Shown: positions 1-6,110, counted from the first letter of the stretch. The stretch: DNA of 9,966 nt from CAYJWL01 sp964373855 (GCA_964373855.1 CAYJWL010000027.1:1-9966), one strand, 5' to 3'. Program-made: numbers and translations. Notes: a model not told the origin generated them from the letters alone.

Positions 1-35
1 CTATACTGGGGATTAGGATGATAGCACACTATTAT

Positions 36-614
36 TTATATGTCAACAGAGCCGGCCTTCAGCCGCAACAGGCGTAAGGCATCCACAATATTGAGAGCAT
101 CGTCCAAGCCCTGGTGAGCCGTGCGAATGTTTTTCTTGCCAAACGCCGCGACGATCGTGCTGCTCATATATTTGTCAGCCGGCACGCCATGGTTTAAAAA
201 TATTCTGCGGATATCACGAATGCGTCCGGCAAAAGGATTTGCCACGTTCTTGAGCCGGCAGCTTTCAGTGATAGCCTGTGGATCCCCCACGCCCCAATTG
301 TATAAATCGTTTCCCTCGGTAAATGCATCGAATTCTGTCAGGGCCTGCTTAAATGGCACACCGTTGCGGTCGAGATCAGCTTGGCTTATGCCCGTCAGTT
401 GCACGCTGAATTCAGGAAGATGCGGAACGATTGTAAGGGTGACGAGCCGATGAAACGTATTCTTGATATCGAGTGTCTGGCCTTTCACCAGCACTGCTCC
501 CATATCATATACTTCCCGATGTTCATGCGGAGCGCTCCATCCCCGTTCCTGACTTCCTGCCCACGCCGTCCATTCGAGGTCGAAGACAACAAATGTATCA
601 GGTACATTAAACAT
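36..614 (-). CDS. DEDDh-family 3'-5' exonuclease (KapD/ERI-1-like)
   Basis: Predicted metal-dependent 3'-5' exonuclease that would trim RNA or DNA ends in the cytoplasm. The 192-residue protein is a single exonuclease domain. Motif I is FDLEWT with the metal ligands D12 and E14. Motif II lies around YNWGVGD with D111. Motif III is AHQGLDDAL with H167 and D172 in the H-x4-D spacing that marks the DEDDh subgroup (DnaQ, RNase T, ERI-1, KapD). The acidic, tryptophan-containing stretch between the first two strands (residues 16-37) resembles KapD/ERI-1-like members more than the polymerase III epsilon subunit, and there is no polymerase or helicase fusion. The ATG at 614 is preceded by AAAAGG eight bases upstream. 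The catalytic family is well supported; the substrate is unknown. The gap to the 48-residue gene upstream is about 240 bases, so co-transcription is uncertain. Confidence 0.88.
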   Translation of the reverse strand: MFNVPDTFVVFDLEWTAWAGSQERGWSAPHEHREVYDMGAVLVKGQTLDIKNTFHRLVTLTIVPHLPEFSVQLTGISQADLDRNGVPFKQALTEFDAFTEGNDLYNWGVGDPQAITESCRLKNVANPFAGRIRDIRRIFLNHGVPADKYMSSTIVAAFGKKNIRTAHQGLDDALNIVDALRLLRLKAGSVDI

Positions 615-855
615 GGTAGCGCCTTTTCAATATAAGGATTCGGAGTCACTCTGTCATCACAACATGGGATCCAAGCCAGCGGTCTTTGCTTGCCGCGCTT
701 GTTGTGCACACAATCGAGCTTTTGCGTTACGCTAAACAGAGATCGGCCACTGTGTGGAAAATACACTACAACCGCTGGGTGTAAGAGCTGCCATGGACCT
801 AACGAATAAGCGGCTGGAAATTCTCGAGACTGTTACGCAGTAGTGCTCATTCTAC
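615..855. other. Gene-poor gap
   Basis: About 240 bases lie between the exonuclease start and the end of the small membrane-protein gene. I see no convincing gene, tRNA or intrinsic terminator. It holds only a 16-codon plus-strand reading frame (793-843) and short palindromes such as the one around GTGCAC near 717. Confidence 0.4.
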
Positions 856-1002
856 CTACCTGAACAATTTCGCCCCCAAGTAAGCACCAACCCCTGTCAC
901 CTGCAGCAGGAAAGCGCCAAGAACCACGGCAATCACAACGTAGAGCAGCGTTCGGGCTGTCACCTTAAGCGCGGACCGGGATGTGTAGTCTGAATTATCC
1001 AT
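856..1002 (-). CDS. Small single-helix membrane protein, 48 aa
   Basis: A complete 48-codon frame from ATG (1002) to TAG (856). I do not recognise a family. The product has a polar N-terminus of about 17 residues (MDNSDYTSRSALKVTAR) and then one long hydrophobic segment from about L19 to L42, with V/A/L/G-rich composition. It ends in GAKLFR. This is the layout of a one-pass inner-membrane miniprotein, probably with the basic N-terminal side (R9, K13, R17) in the cytoplasm. It starts 30 bases after the stop of the zinc hydrolase on the same strand, so it could be the distal gene of that transcript. No Shine-Dalgarno sequence is visible: the bases before the ATG on the coding strand are pyrimidine-rich. 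Translation may therefore be weak or coupled. The coherent hydrophobic run argues for a real gene, but its length leaves doubt. Confidence 0.5.
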   Translation of the reverse strand: MDNSDYTSRSALKVTARTLLYVVIAVVLGAFLLQVTGVGAYLGAKLFR

Positions 1003-1032
1003 ATTGGCAGGAGGCACAAATATTATGGGGAA

Positions 1033-1995
1033 TTATTTGACGGCTTTCGGCAGAATGCCGAATGACATGGAGGCAGTGCCGGGGAAAGCGACCGAGTAAT
1101 CGGAATAGCGCAGCAGAATTGAATCTTGCTCGGCCTTAAGGGTTTCGAGCAATCGTCCGAACGTATCATACACGCGCGCCACCGGCTGACCCTTATGAAC
1201 CAGCTCCCCGGGCTTGACCAGAAAGCGCACAATGCCGGTCGAGGAGCTTAATGGCTCATCGCTATAACTAAGAATTGTCCCCGGGGTATAGTGGCGGTAC
1301 TCGGATTGAAACTGTTCGCCCTTATCAAGCATGGCCAAACGGGACAAGGTAGATAAAATCATTTTCGTACCAACTTCAATGTTGTGCTCATTGACAACGT
1401 ATGATTCGCCAAGCTCCACGCTAAATGCCGGAATGTTATTGCGCAACAGCGAATACGAAAGTGTGCCCTTGTAATCGGTTGTATCCAAAACCACCATGAG
1501 ACCACTTGCCAGCGCCAACTTCCGGGCCAGCTTATATACTCTATTTGGCTTGTTGCGGGGAGCAGGATCAAAAAAAATATACGGTACCGATTGCACCCAA
1601 TCATTATGCAGATCAAGTACAAGATCAGGCTTACTTTCAACAATGGTCTGAAATATCTGGTGGGCAATGCGTTCTGCCAGCGTCCCATTCTCCTTACCCG
1701 GAAAGACACGATTGAGATCCTCGTTGCTGATTGTGACTTCGCGCGCTGCCGTTTCAAATCCGATCGGATTCATCAGGGGGAAGGCATACAGCGAACCGCG
1801 CCGCAGCGGGTTCTTTTTTAGCTTTCGAAATACCTCCTGCACAACCACCATGCCGCCGACCTCGTCGCCATGACAGCCGGCAGCGAGCCATACAATCGGG
1901 CCGGGCTGGCCGCTGTGGGCAGCTATGAACGGCAGCCGCTGCCGGGTCTGGCCGGAGCCGATTACGGTATCAAGAACTGTATATGTTATTTTCAT
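1033..1995 (-). CDS. Succinylglutamate desuccinylase/aspartoacylase-like zinc hydrolase
   Basis: Predicted zinc-dependent amidohydrolase or carboxypeptidase of the M14 AstE/AspA group, which cleaves acyl or peptide bonds next to a free carboxylate. The 320-residue length is typical. Zinc ligands are visible in AGCHGDE (H42, E45) and in LDLHND (H130). The substrate-binding segment DLNRVFPG (93-100) carries the characteristic N-R pair, and E195 in FSVELGES fits the general base. Residues from about 240 to 320 form the small beta-barrel domain, with PGELVHKGQPVARVYD resembling the usual C-terminal part of this family. There is no signal peptide, so it should act in the cytoplasm. The ATG at 1995 follows AAAGGAAC, a ribosome site with unusually short spacing. 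No arginine-succinyltransferase pathway genes are nearby, so the AstE reaction itself is not supported; the substrate is open. It is divergent from the gene at 2152. Confidence 0.9.
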   Translation of the reverse strand: MKITYTVLDTVIGSGQTRQRLPFIAAHSGQPGPIVWLAAGCHGDEVGGMVVVQEVFRKLKKNPLRRGSLYAFPLMNPIGFETAAREVTISNEDLNRVFPGKENGTLAERIAHQIFQTIVESKPDLVLDLHNDWVQSVPYIFFDPAPRNKPNRVYKLARKLALASGLMVVLDTTDYKGTLSYSLLRNNIPAFSVELGESYVVNEHNIEVGTKMILSTLSRLAMLDKGEQFQSEYRHYTPGTILSYSDEPLSSSTGIVRFLVKPGELVHKGQPVARVYDTFGRLLETLKAEQDSILLRYSDYSVAFPGTASMSFGILPKAVK

Positions 1996-2030
1996 GTTCC
2001 TTTAAATCTATCACGAACCCGCAAATTTAA

Positions 2031-2059
2031 TTGACTTTAAAAAAAATATTCCTGAATAT
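2031..2059 (+). promoter_or_regulatory. Possible weak promoter in the divergent 1996-2151 region
   Basis: TTGACT at 2031-2036 is a good -35 match. Seventeen bases later GAATAT (2054-2059) is a poor -10. It would read toward the deoxyhypusine-synthase-like gene, leaving a leader of roughly 85 bases. The AT-rich tract (2037-2050) between the boxes is consistent with a promoter region, but the -10 is weak. Confidence 0.3.
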
Positions 2060-2151
2060 CAGCAACACGGTGCGAGAGCACTACGCGTACGGAGGCATAA
2101 AGCGCCTATTTGCACCTTCAACAACCAAACAGCTCAATAGAAAGTAATAGC

Positions 2152-3333
2152 ATGAAGAATCAATCATGTCAACAGCAAACAGGCCAAAAAATTGGACCAC
2201 CGGTTGTGGCGAAGCCAGTGGACGAATGCCGGTCCGTTGCTGAAGTGCTTGAACATTCTCTGACTGCATTTGGCGGAGCAATCCTGCACCGCATCCACCG
2301 CATCCTTCATGAAGCAATCGAGAACAGAGTGCCGCTGGTTGTATCAATCGCCGGGCCGATAACCCTTTCCGATCAGCATCGCGGCTGGCTCATTCCGATG
2401 ATTGTACGGGGGTGGATTGCTTATGTAACAGTTACCGACGCCATTTGCTACCACGACGGGCACGATTGCCTCCGCCAGTTCAGCGAGCGACCGATCGGCG
2501 AAGTCGATCCTGCCGGCGATGATAGTACCTATCACAAGGCCGGCATTATCCGCGTGGCCGACACGGGATTTCCCGAAGAGATTCTGTTCGAGCAGGATCG
2601 CCTGATCTCCGCTATTCTGCAACAACCGGAATTCCAGAAGCCGATGACAACAACGGAGCGAAACTCTTTACTCGGGAAATACTATGCCGCCCGCGAAGAA
2701 ACATTCGGCGTGCGCCCGGGGCTACTTAGCACCTGCTACCGGCATGGAGTCCCTGTGTTCATTGGCGCACCGGCCGACGGAAGCGCCTTCTTGAACTCGG
2801 TCAAGCTATGGGCGCTCGATAAAATCGGTGCGTGCTCTCATCGCTTCGAATATGACCTGCACGCCGACGTATTTGAGGCCTGCGCCTACCACTATTGGGG
2901 ACTCTTTAACTCGGACGCCAAGGCTCTGGCAGCACTGATTCTCGGCGGCGGGGTACCCAAAAATTATAGCCTGCAGCCGGAGCCAACCTTATCGCAAATC
3001 TTCCGGCTGCCGAATATCCGGGGCTATGACTACGATGTGCAGATTGTTTCTTCTCCCGCTACAGATGGCAGCCTCTCCTCGTGTCCTCCCGCCGAGGCAG
3101 TCACGTGGGGCAAGGTCAATCCGGACACATACCAGCAAAAAACAGCCAGCCTGCAGGCTGATTACTCTCTGGTGATGCCGTTCATCGCTGCGGCCTTGTT
3201 GGCGAAACTACCTCCCCAGCCGCAGCTTCGTCTGTACAATCAGCGCGAGCAGCTCACCGCACGGCTTATGGCAGCCATACAAGAGAACCTCCCCACGATC
3301 ACCCCAACACTCAACTGGCCTCAAGAGGTCTGA
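2152..3333 (+). CDS. Deoxyhypusine synthase family protein (bacterial, probable polyamine enzyme)
   Basis: A 393-residue NAD-dependent enzyme of the deoxyhypusine synthase fold. In eukaryotes and archaea this fold moves a spermidine butylamine group onto eIF5A/aIF5A. Bacteria lack that partner, and bacterial relatives have been linked to homospermidine formation, so a free-polyamine product is more likely here (inference). Supporting motifs are the N-terminal helix and nucleotide region (residues 30-100), PVFIGAPADGSAF (201-213), the glycine turn LILGGGVPKN (262-271), and DGSLSSCPPAEAVTWGKV ending in K321. K321 aligns with the lysine that forms the enzyme-substrate imine. The segment after GGGV reads PKNY rather than the KHH of the human enzyme, as in bacterial members. 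A TTG at 2110 behind GGAGG is an alternative start; I chose ATG 2152 because the added residues look non-conserved, though no strong ribosome site precedes it. An intrinsic terminator follows. Confidence 0.85.
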   Translation: MKNQSCQQQTGQKIGPPVVAKPVDECRSVAEVLEHSLTAFGGAILHRIHRILHEAIENRVPLVVSIAGPITLSDQHRGWLIPMIVRGWIAYVTVTDAICYHDGHDCLRQFSERPIGEVDPAGDDSTYHKAGIIRVADTGFPEEILFEQDRLISAILQQPEFQKPMTTTERNSLLGKYYAAREETFGVRPGLLSTCYRHGVPVFIGAPADGSAFLNSVKLWALDKIGACSHRFEYDLHADVFEACAYHYWGLFNSDAKALAALILGGGVPKNYSLQPEPTLSQIFRLPNIRGYDYDVQIVSSPATDGSLSSCPPAEAVTWGKVNPDTYQQKTASLQADYSLVMPFIAAALLAKLPPQPQLRLYNQREQLTARLMAAIQENLPTITPTLNWPQEV

Positions 3334-3354
3334 AGGCCCGCCAATACACCTCAT

Positions 3355-3391
3355 GCCCGGCAGTCTATACTACGACTGACGGGCTTTTTTT
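3355..3391 (+). terminator. Intrinsic terminator of the deoxyhypusine-synthase-like gene
   Basis: Arms GCCCGGCAGTC (3355-3365) and GACTGACGGGC (3374-3384) pair over 11 positions with one mismatch around an 8-base loop. They are followed directly by seven T. The hairpin starts 21 bases after the stop codon. Confidence 0.92.
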
Positions 3392-3401
3392 ATCACGGTA
3401 T

Positions 3402-3426
3402 AAAAAAATCCCTGCGCGGGCAGGGA
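3402..3426 (-). terminator. Intrinsic terminator for leftward transcription
   Basis: TCCCTGC (3409-3415) and GCAGGGA (3420-3426) form a perfect 7-bp stem with a 4-base loop. The seven A at 3402-3408 become a U tract when read leftward. It would stop transcripts from the membrane-anchored gene at 3637-4137, after crossing repeat copy A. It stands back-to-back with the rightward terminator. Confidence 0.85.
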
Positions 3427-3465
3427 CGACACGTGTCCTTTTCTCTTACGAAAGAGCAGCCAGTT

Positions 3466-3585
3466 AGAAATGCTTCCACCAGCCTCGCCCCGCCAGCGCG
3501 GGGCTTCTGAGGCCTCGGCTTTTTTGCCCCGCAAGTCTGCGGGGACCATGCCAAAAAAGCCTCAGAAGCCGCTTATAGGATGTGT
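3466..3585 (-). repeat. Imperfect palindromic dispersed repeat, copy A
   Basis: A structured non-coding block whose reverse complement matches copy B at 5942-6072. The outer arms are 3502-3526 and 3552-3570 (GGCTTCTGAGGC ... GCCTCAGAAGCC, then six T against six A). A 6-base bulge (CTCGGC or equivalent register) lies only in the left arm. Inside, CCCCGCA (3527-3533) and TGCGGGG (3538-3544) form a second perfect 7-bp hairpin. Beside it GCCCCGC (3487-3493) pairs with GCGGGGC (3498-3504). The end at 3577-3585 is AGGATGTGT. The other end near 3466-3474 is only a weak match to copy B, so that boundary is approximate. No coding potential is seen on either strand. Confidence 0.75.
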
Positions 3586-3636
3586 ATCCTGCGGCACTGT
3601 GTCTGCACCCCCATTAACTCAATGTCACGTTCCTAA

Positions 3637-4137
3637 TTACCGCGTTTCGTTCCTAATCGACAGATCAACTTCAACTGCGCCACTTTTCTGCGTACCTTCA
3701 CTTTCATTATCGTTTGAAGAATTGCCGCCGGTGCTGACATTGATGTTCACTTCGTTGTCAATGCTGCTGTTCTCTGATTCCTGCTTGCAATGATGTTCAA
3801 CATGCACATCGTCGCTATCCGTTCCCTCTTTACTCGTATCCAAGTGATATTTAAAATCGCAATCGTCTGAAGGCGAAGGAGTTATTTCCGCCCCGTTCAC
3901 CGTCGTTTTAGCCTCCTGCTTTACCGTTGCTCCGGCTATTTGAGGTGTAGCTGCAGGCGATGCGGTAAGTGTTTCAATGCCTTCTTCTTGACTCTCCGCG
4001 GCAACGGTCGGCACTTCCCCAACTGGACCCGGCTGTGATACCTGCTGCTCATCTCCCCTAACGTACGATAACAAGGCAGCCGGCCACATGTTCCAGCCAA
4101 CCAGCGCGGTGATCACAAGAGCATATATTAGAAGCAT
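3637..4137 (-). CDS. Membrane-anchored acidic low-complexity protein
   Basis: A 166-residue protein of unknown function. Residues 1-26 form one hydrophobic segment (MLLIYALVITALVGWNMWPAAL...) that should act as an uncleaved signal anchor. The remaining 140 residues are hydrophilic and rich in E, D, S, T and N. They have a central DDCDFKYHLD segment and a Ser/Asn/Glu-rich C-terminus (about 115-155) with alternating valines that may form a beta-rich tail. The two cysteines (in DDCDFKY and HHCKQE) could pair outside the cell. I recognise no domain; an extracytoplasmic disordered or surface-exposed role is inferred from composition. The frame also offers a GTG one codon earlier at 4140. No strong ribosome site is visible. 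The last codons lie in a 20-base-spaced direct repeat of CGTTCCTAAT (3628-3637 and 3648-3657), which also contains the stop. Transcripts would end at the 3402-3426 terminator. Confidence 0.65.
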   Translation of the reverse strand: MLLIYALVITALVGWNMWPAALLSYVRGDEQQVSQPGPVGEVPTVAAESQEEGIETLTASPAATPQIAGATVKQEAKTTVNGAEITPSPSDDCDFKYHLDTSKEGTDSDDVHVEHHCKQESENSSIDNEVNINVSTGGNSSNDNESEGTQKSGAVEVDLSIRNETR

Positions 4138-4151
4138 CACTACATTCTGTC

Positions 4152-4191
4152 GTAGTCCCGGAAAAAAAGAAACGCTTTTTGCCGGTACTAC
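4152..4191. repeat. Long inverted repeat between divergent genes
   Basis: GTAGTCCCGG (4152-4161) pairs with CCGGTACTAC (4182-4191) at 9 of 10 positions. The stem continues inward as an A run ending AAAAAG (4164-4169) against CTTTTT (4175-4180) around a short AAACG loop. It sits between the leftward gene starting at 4137 and the rightward UmuD-like gene at 4265. That position suits an operator or a leader hairpin on the leftward transcript. It does not match a known LexA box. Confidence 0.5.
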
Positions 4192-4264
4192 ATGAAGCCG
4201 TTTTTCATTGACCTGTTCATAACTCCGATTGATTCCGTGCTTGCATTACGTACAAAATAAGAAC

Positions 4265-4594
4265 ATGAGTATTGCTGTTGTTTCCCTTCCTTTCCTTGGT
4301 TTGGTGGCAGCCGGATGGCCTTCTCCGGCTGAAGAAGAGCTGGGAGATATTCTTTCTTTTGATGACTGGCTGATGCCAAACCCCAATGCCTGCAGTCTGG
4401 TGGCCGTTTCCTCCCCTGCTTTAGAAGGCATCGGAGTATTGCCGGGAGATATCGCCATTGTTGAGCGCGGCCGCACACCCCAGCCTGGTGACATTGTCGT
4501 GGTGCGCAACGAGGGCGAGACAACACTGCGCCAATACGAAAAAGCTGTGGAAGTACTGGGAGTAGTAACCGCCATCATCCGCAAGTACCGATGA
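4265..4594 (+). CDS. UmuD-like protein lacking the Ser-Lys dyad
   Basis: A 109-residue relative of UmuD/LexA-type S24 proteins, the regulatory partner of translesion polymerases. From the cleavage site through the Lys position it aligns with E. coli UmuD without a gap. GWPSPA (17-22) matches GFPSPA, and LPGDIAIVERG and PGDIVVV match the core strands. The Ala16-Gly17 cleavage pair is retained. A52 in SSPALEG stands where UmuD has catalytic Ser60 (35 residues after the Gly in both). R89 stands where UmuD has Lys97 (37 further in both). The segment between R89 and the final VLGVVTAIIRKYR is about 22 residues shorter than in UmuD. Self-cleavage should therefore be impossible in cis. ATG 4265 was chosen over an upstream TTG (4229). 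No clear ribosome site is visible, and a possible TTGATT/TACAAA promoter would leave almost no leader. It overlaps the polymerase gene by ATGA. Confidence 0.85.
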   Translation: MSIAVVSLPFLGLVAAGWPSPAEEELGDILSFDDWLMPNPNACSLVAVSSPALEGIGVLPGDIAIVERGRTPQPGDIVVVRNEGETTLRQYEKAVEVLGVVTAIIRKYR

Positions 4595-5889
4595 GCCCTC
4601 TTACTCACTCTTGGCCGCGCGCGATCGCCCACATTGACGGCGATGCTTTTTTCGCTTCGGTTGAACAAGCAGTGCATCCGGAACTAAAAGGCAAGCCGGT
4701 AGTCACCGGCAAAGAGCGCAACATTGTAGCCGCGGCCAGCTACGAAGCCAAGCGCTGGGGGATCAGCCGCGGCGTGACGCTCTGGGACGCGAAGAAGATG
4801 TGCCCGGATTTGGTTGTGCTGCCGACTGATTATGAAACGGTCAGCCTTTTTTCCAAACGGATGTACGATATCATGCGCCGGTATACTCCGGCAGTTGAGG
4901 AATACAGCATTGATGAAGCCTTTATTGATCTAACCGGCATGCGCCGCGCGCACCGCGGCAGCTATCAGACAATCGCCTGCAAACTGCAAGACGATATTCA
5001 CCGCGAACTTGATATCACCGTCACGATCGGGCTTAGCATCAACAAAGTGTTGACAAAAATTGCTTCTTCGCTGGGAAAACCGGCCGGATTTGTGGCCATT
5101 AACGCGCGCGAACGCGAGGAATATCTGCGCGATTACCCCGTGGAAAATATCTGGGGTGTTGGTTCAAACACTGCTGCATTGCTTAAAAGTTACAGCATAC
5201 ACACCGCGCTGCAGTTTGCGCAAAAGCCGCGGGACTATCTGGAGAAAATTCTCAGCAAACCCGGAATGGAAATCTGGCAGGAGCTTAACGGCCAGCCCGT
5301 GATGCCGATAGCAACAGCTGTAAAAAAAAGCTATCAATCAATCAGCAAAACTAAAACATTCACTCCCCCATCGTCTGATCCGGAGTATGTCTTTGCGCAG
5401 CTTTTCAAGAACGCGGAAAATGCCTGCATCAAAGCGCGGCGGTATCATCAGGCGCCGAAGAAAATAATTATCTTCCTGAAAAGGAAGGACCACCGCGCCT
5501 TTGGCTTAGAAGTAAAGCTCACCCGGCCGACTGCCTATCCCAGCGAACTGGCTGTCAGCGTGCGAGCACTATTTGATGATCTTTTCATTCCCGCCACGCC
5601 GTATCGCGCCACGGGTGTTATTCTGACTGACTTGGTTACCGCCGCACCGGTTCAACCAACATTGTTTGAAAACCCAGCCGGCATTGTTAAAGTACGTCGT
5701 CTTTACGGAGCGCTCGATCAGCTGCGGAAGAAGTACGGCAAACATGCGGTCCATCACGCTGTCAGCCTGCCTGCACAAAAAACGCAGCATTCAACTGCAC
5801 GCGGCGATATGCCGCTGCGTAAGCAGCGCCTCCTGCCGGGAGAAACCAAACGCCGGCGGCTTCCTTTGCCGATGCTGCAGCTTCATTAA
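4591..5889 (+). CDS. Y-family DNA polymerase (UmuC/DinB type)
   Basis: Translesion DNA polymerase that inserts nucleotides opposite damaged bases and can act with the UmuD-like protein encoded just upstream. The 432-residue frame has the palm motif HIDGDAFFASVEQ with metal ligand D16, the likely steric-gate F21, and YSIDEAFIDLTG with the catalytic pair D108-E109. A helix-hairpin-helix thumb segment (PVENIWGVGSNTA) follows. The little-finger domain covers roughly 235-350. QPTLF (355-359) fits the QxxLF sliding-clamp-binding motif, which ties the enzyme to the replication clamp. Residues 375-432 form a basic tail rich in K/R without a recognisable domain; the DUF4113-like end of classical UmuC is not apparent. 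The ATG overlaps the preceding stop as ATGA, indicating translational coupling. UmuC-like versus DinB-like assignment cannot be settled by eye; context favours UmuC. Confidence 0.93.
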   Translation: MSPLTHSWPRAIAHIDGDAFFASVEQAVHPELKGKPVVTGKERNIVAAASYEAKRWGISRGVTLWDAKKMCPDLVVLPTDYETVSLFSKRMYDIMRRYTPAVEEYSIDEAFIDLTGMRRAHRGSYQTIACKLQDDIHRELDITVTIGLSINKVLTKIASSLGKPAGFVAINAREREEYLRDYPVENIWGVGSNTAALLKSYSIHTALQFAQKPRDYLEKILSKPGMEIWQELNGQPVMPIATAVKKSYQSISKTKTFTPPSSDPEYVFAQLFKNAENACIKARRYHQAPKKIIIFLKRKDHRAFGLEVKLTRPTAYPSELAVSVRALFDDLFIPATPYRATGVILTDLVTAAPVQPTLFENPAGIVKVRRLYGALDQLRKKYGKHAVHHAVSLPAQKTQHSTARGDMPLRKQRLLPGETKRRRLPLPMLQLH

Positions 5890-5900
5890 CGTTCTTTTCG

Positions 5901-5951
5901 GTGTCGCGGGTCCTGTCTGCGTCTTCACCCCCGCCGCGCCACCCGCGACAC
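5901..5951. repeat. 11-bp perfect inverted repeat after the polymerase gene
   Basis: GTGTCGCGGGT (5901-5911) is the exact reverse complement of ACCCGCGACAC (5941-5951), with 29 bases between. No T tract follows on either side, so it is not a standard intrinsic terminator. The right arm overlaps the left end of repeat copy B. The left arm resembles that repeat's opposite end (GTGTTGCGGG at 6063-6072), so it may be a remnant of a neighbouring copy. It starts 12 bases after the polymerase stop. Confidence 0.6.
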
Positions 5952-6072
5952 GTCCTGCGAACGGATTCTAAGGCCTTTTTGGCATGGCTCCCCTCACAGA
6001 CGGGACAAAAAGCCGGGGCCTCGGAGCGAGCGGCTGGGCGAGCGAGAATGAGTGAGTAGGATGTGTTGCGGG
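5942..6072 (+). repeat. Imperfect palindromic dispersed repeat, copy B
   Basis: Homologous to copy A in opposite orientation. The ends are near-inverted repeats: 5942-5956 (CCCGCGACACGTCCT) and the reverse complement of 6058-6072 (CCCGCAACACATCCT), 13 of 15 identical. Inside, AAGGCCTTTTTG (5970-5981) pairs with CAAAAAGCCGGGGCCT (6006-6021), which has an extra internal segment in the right arm. The 12-mer TTTTTGGCATGG is shared exactly with copy A, as is GCCGRGGCCTC. The right half contains GAGCGAGC-type low-complexity sequence. It fills most of the gap between the polymerase gene and the next promoter. Confidence 0.75.
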
Positions 6073-6110
6073 ATGCGCCCACAAACTATTAGGAGAGAAT
6101 TATAGTTATG

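Noticed and set aside
615..640. TATATT as -10 box for the exonuclease gene (minus strand, 629-634)
   Set aside because: The predicted start would fall at or after the AAAAGG ribosome site, leaving it outside the transcript.
793..843. 16-codon plus-strand frame MDLTNKRLEILETVTQ
   Set aside because: The peptide looks protein-like, but it has no ribosome site, is very short, and nothing after its stop continues a recognisable protein.
3466..3600. Integron attC site
   Set aside because: The nested hairpins and one-sided bulge recall attC, but no RYYYAAC/GTTRRRY core sites flank the stem and no integrase is present.
3470..3793. 107-codon plus-strand frame
   Set aside because: It crosses repeat copy A and is antisense to the anchored protein; its composition follows the hairpins rather than a protein.
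4195..4264. LexA/SOS box upstream of the UmuD-like gene
   Set aside because: I found neither a CTGT-N8-ACAG nor a GAAC-N4-GTTC pattern in the upstream region, so SOS control cannot be claimed from sequence.
4246..4677. 143-codon minus-strand frame
   Set aside because: It is antisense to the UmuD-like gene and the polymerase start, both of which have clear homology.
3466..6072. CRISPR array
   Set aside because: There are only two copies, 2.4 kb apart and in opposite orientation, without regular spacers.
5762..6082. 106-codon minus-strand frame
   Set aside because: It covers the polymerase tail in antisense and repeat copy B; alanine/arginine richness comes from GC-rich repeat sequence.
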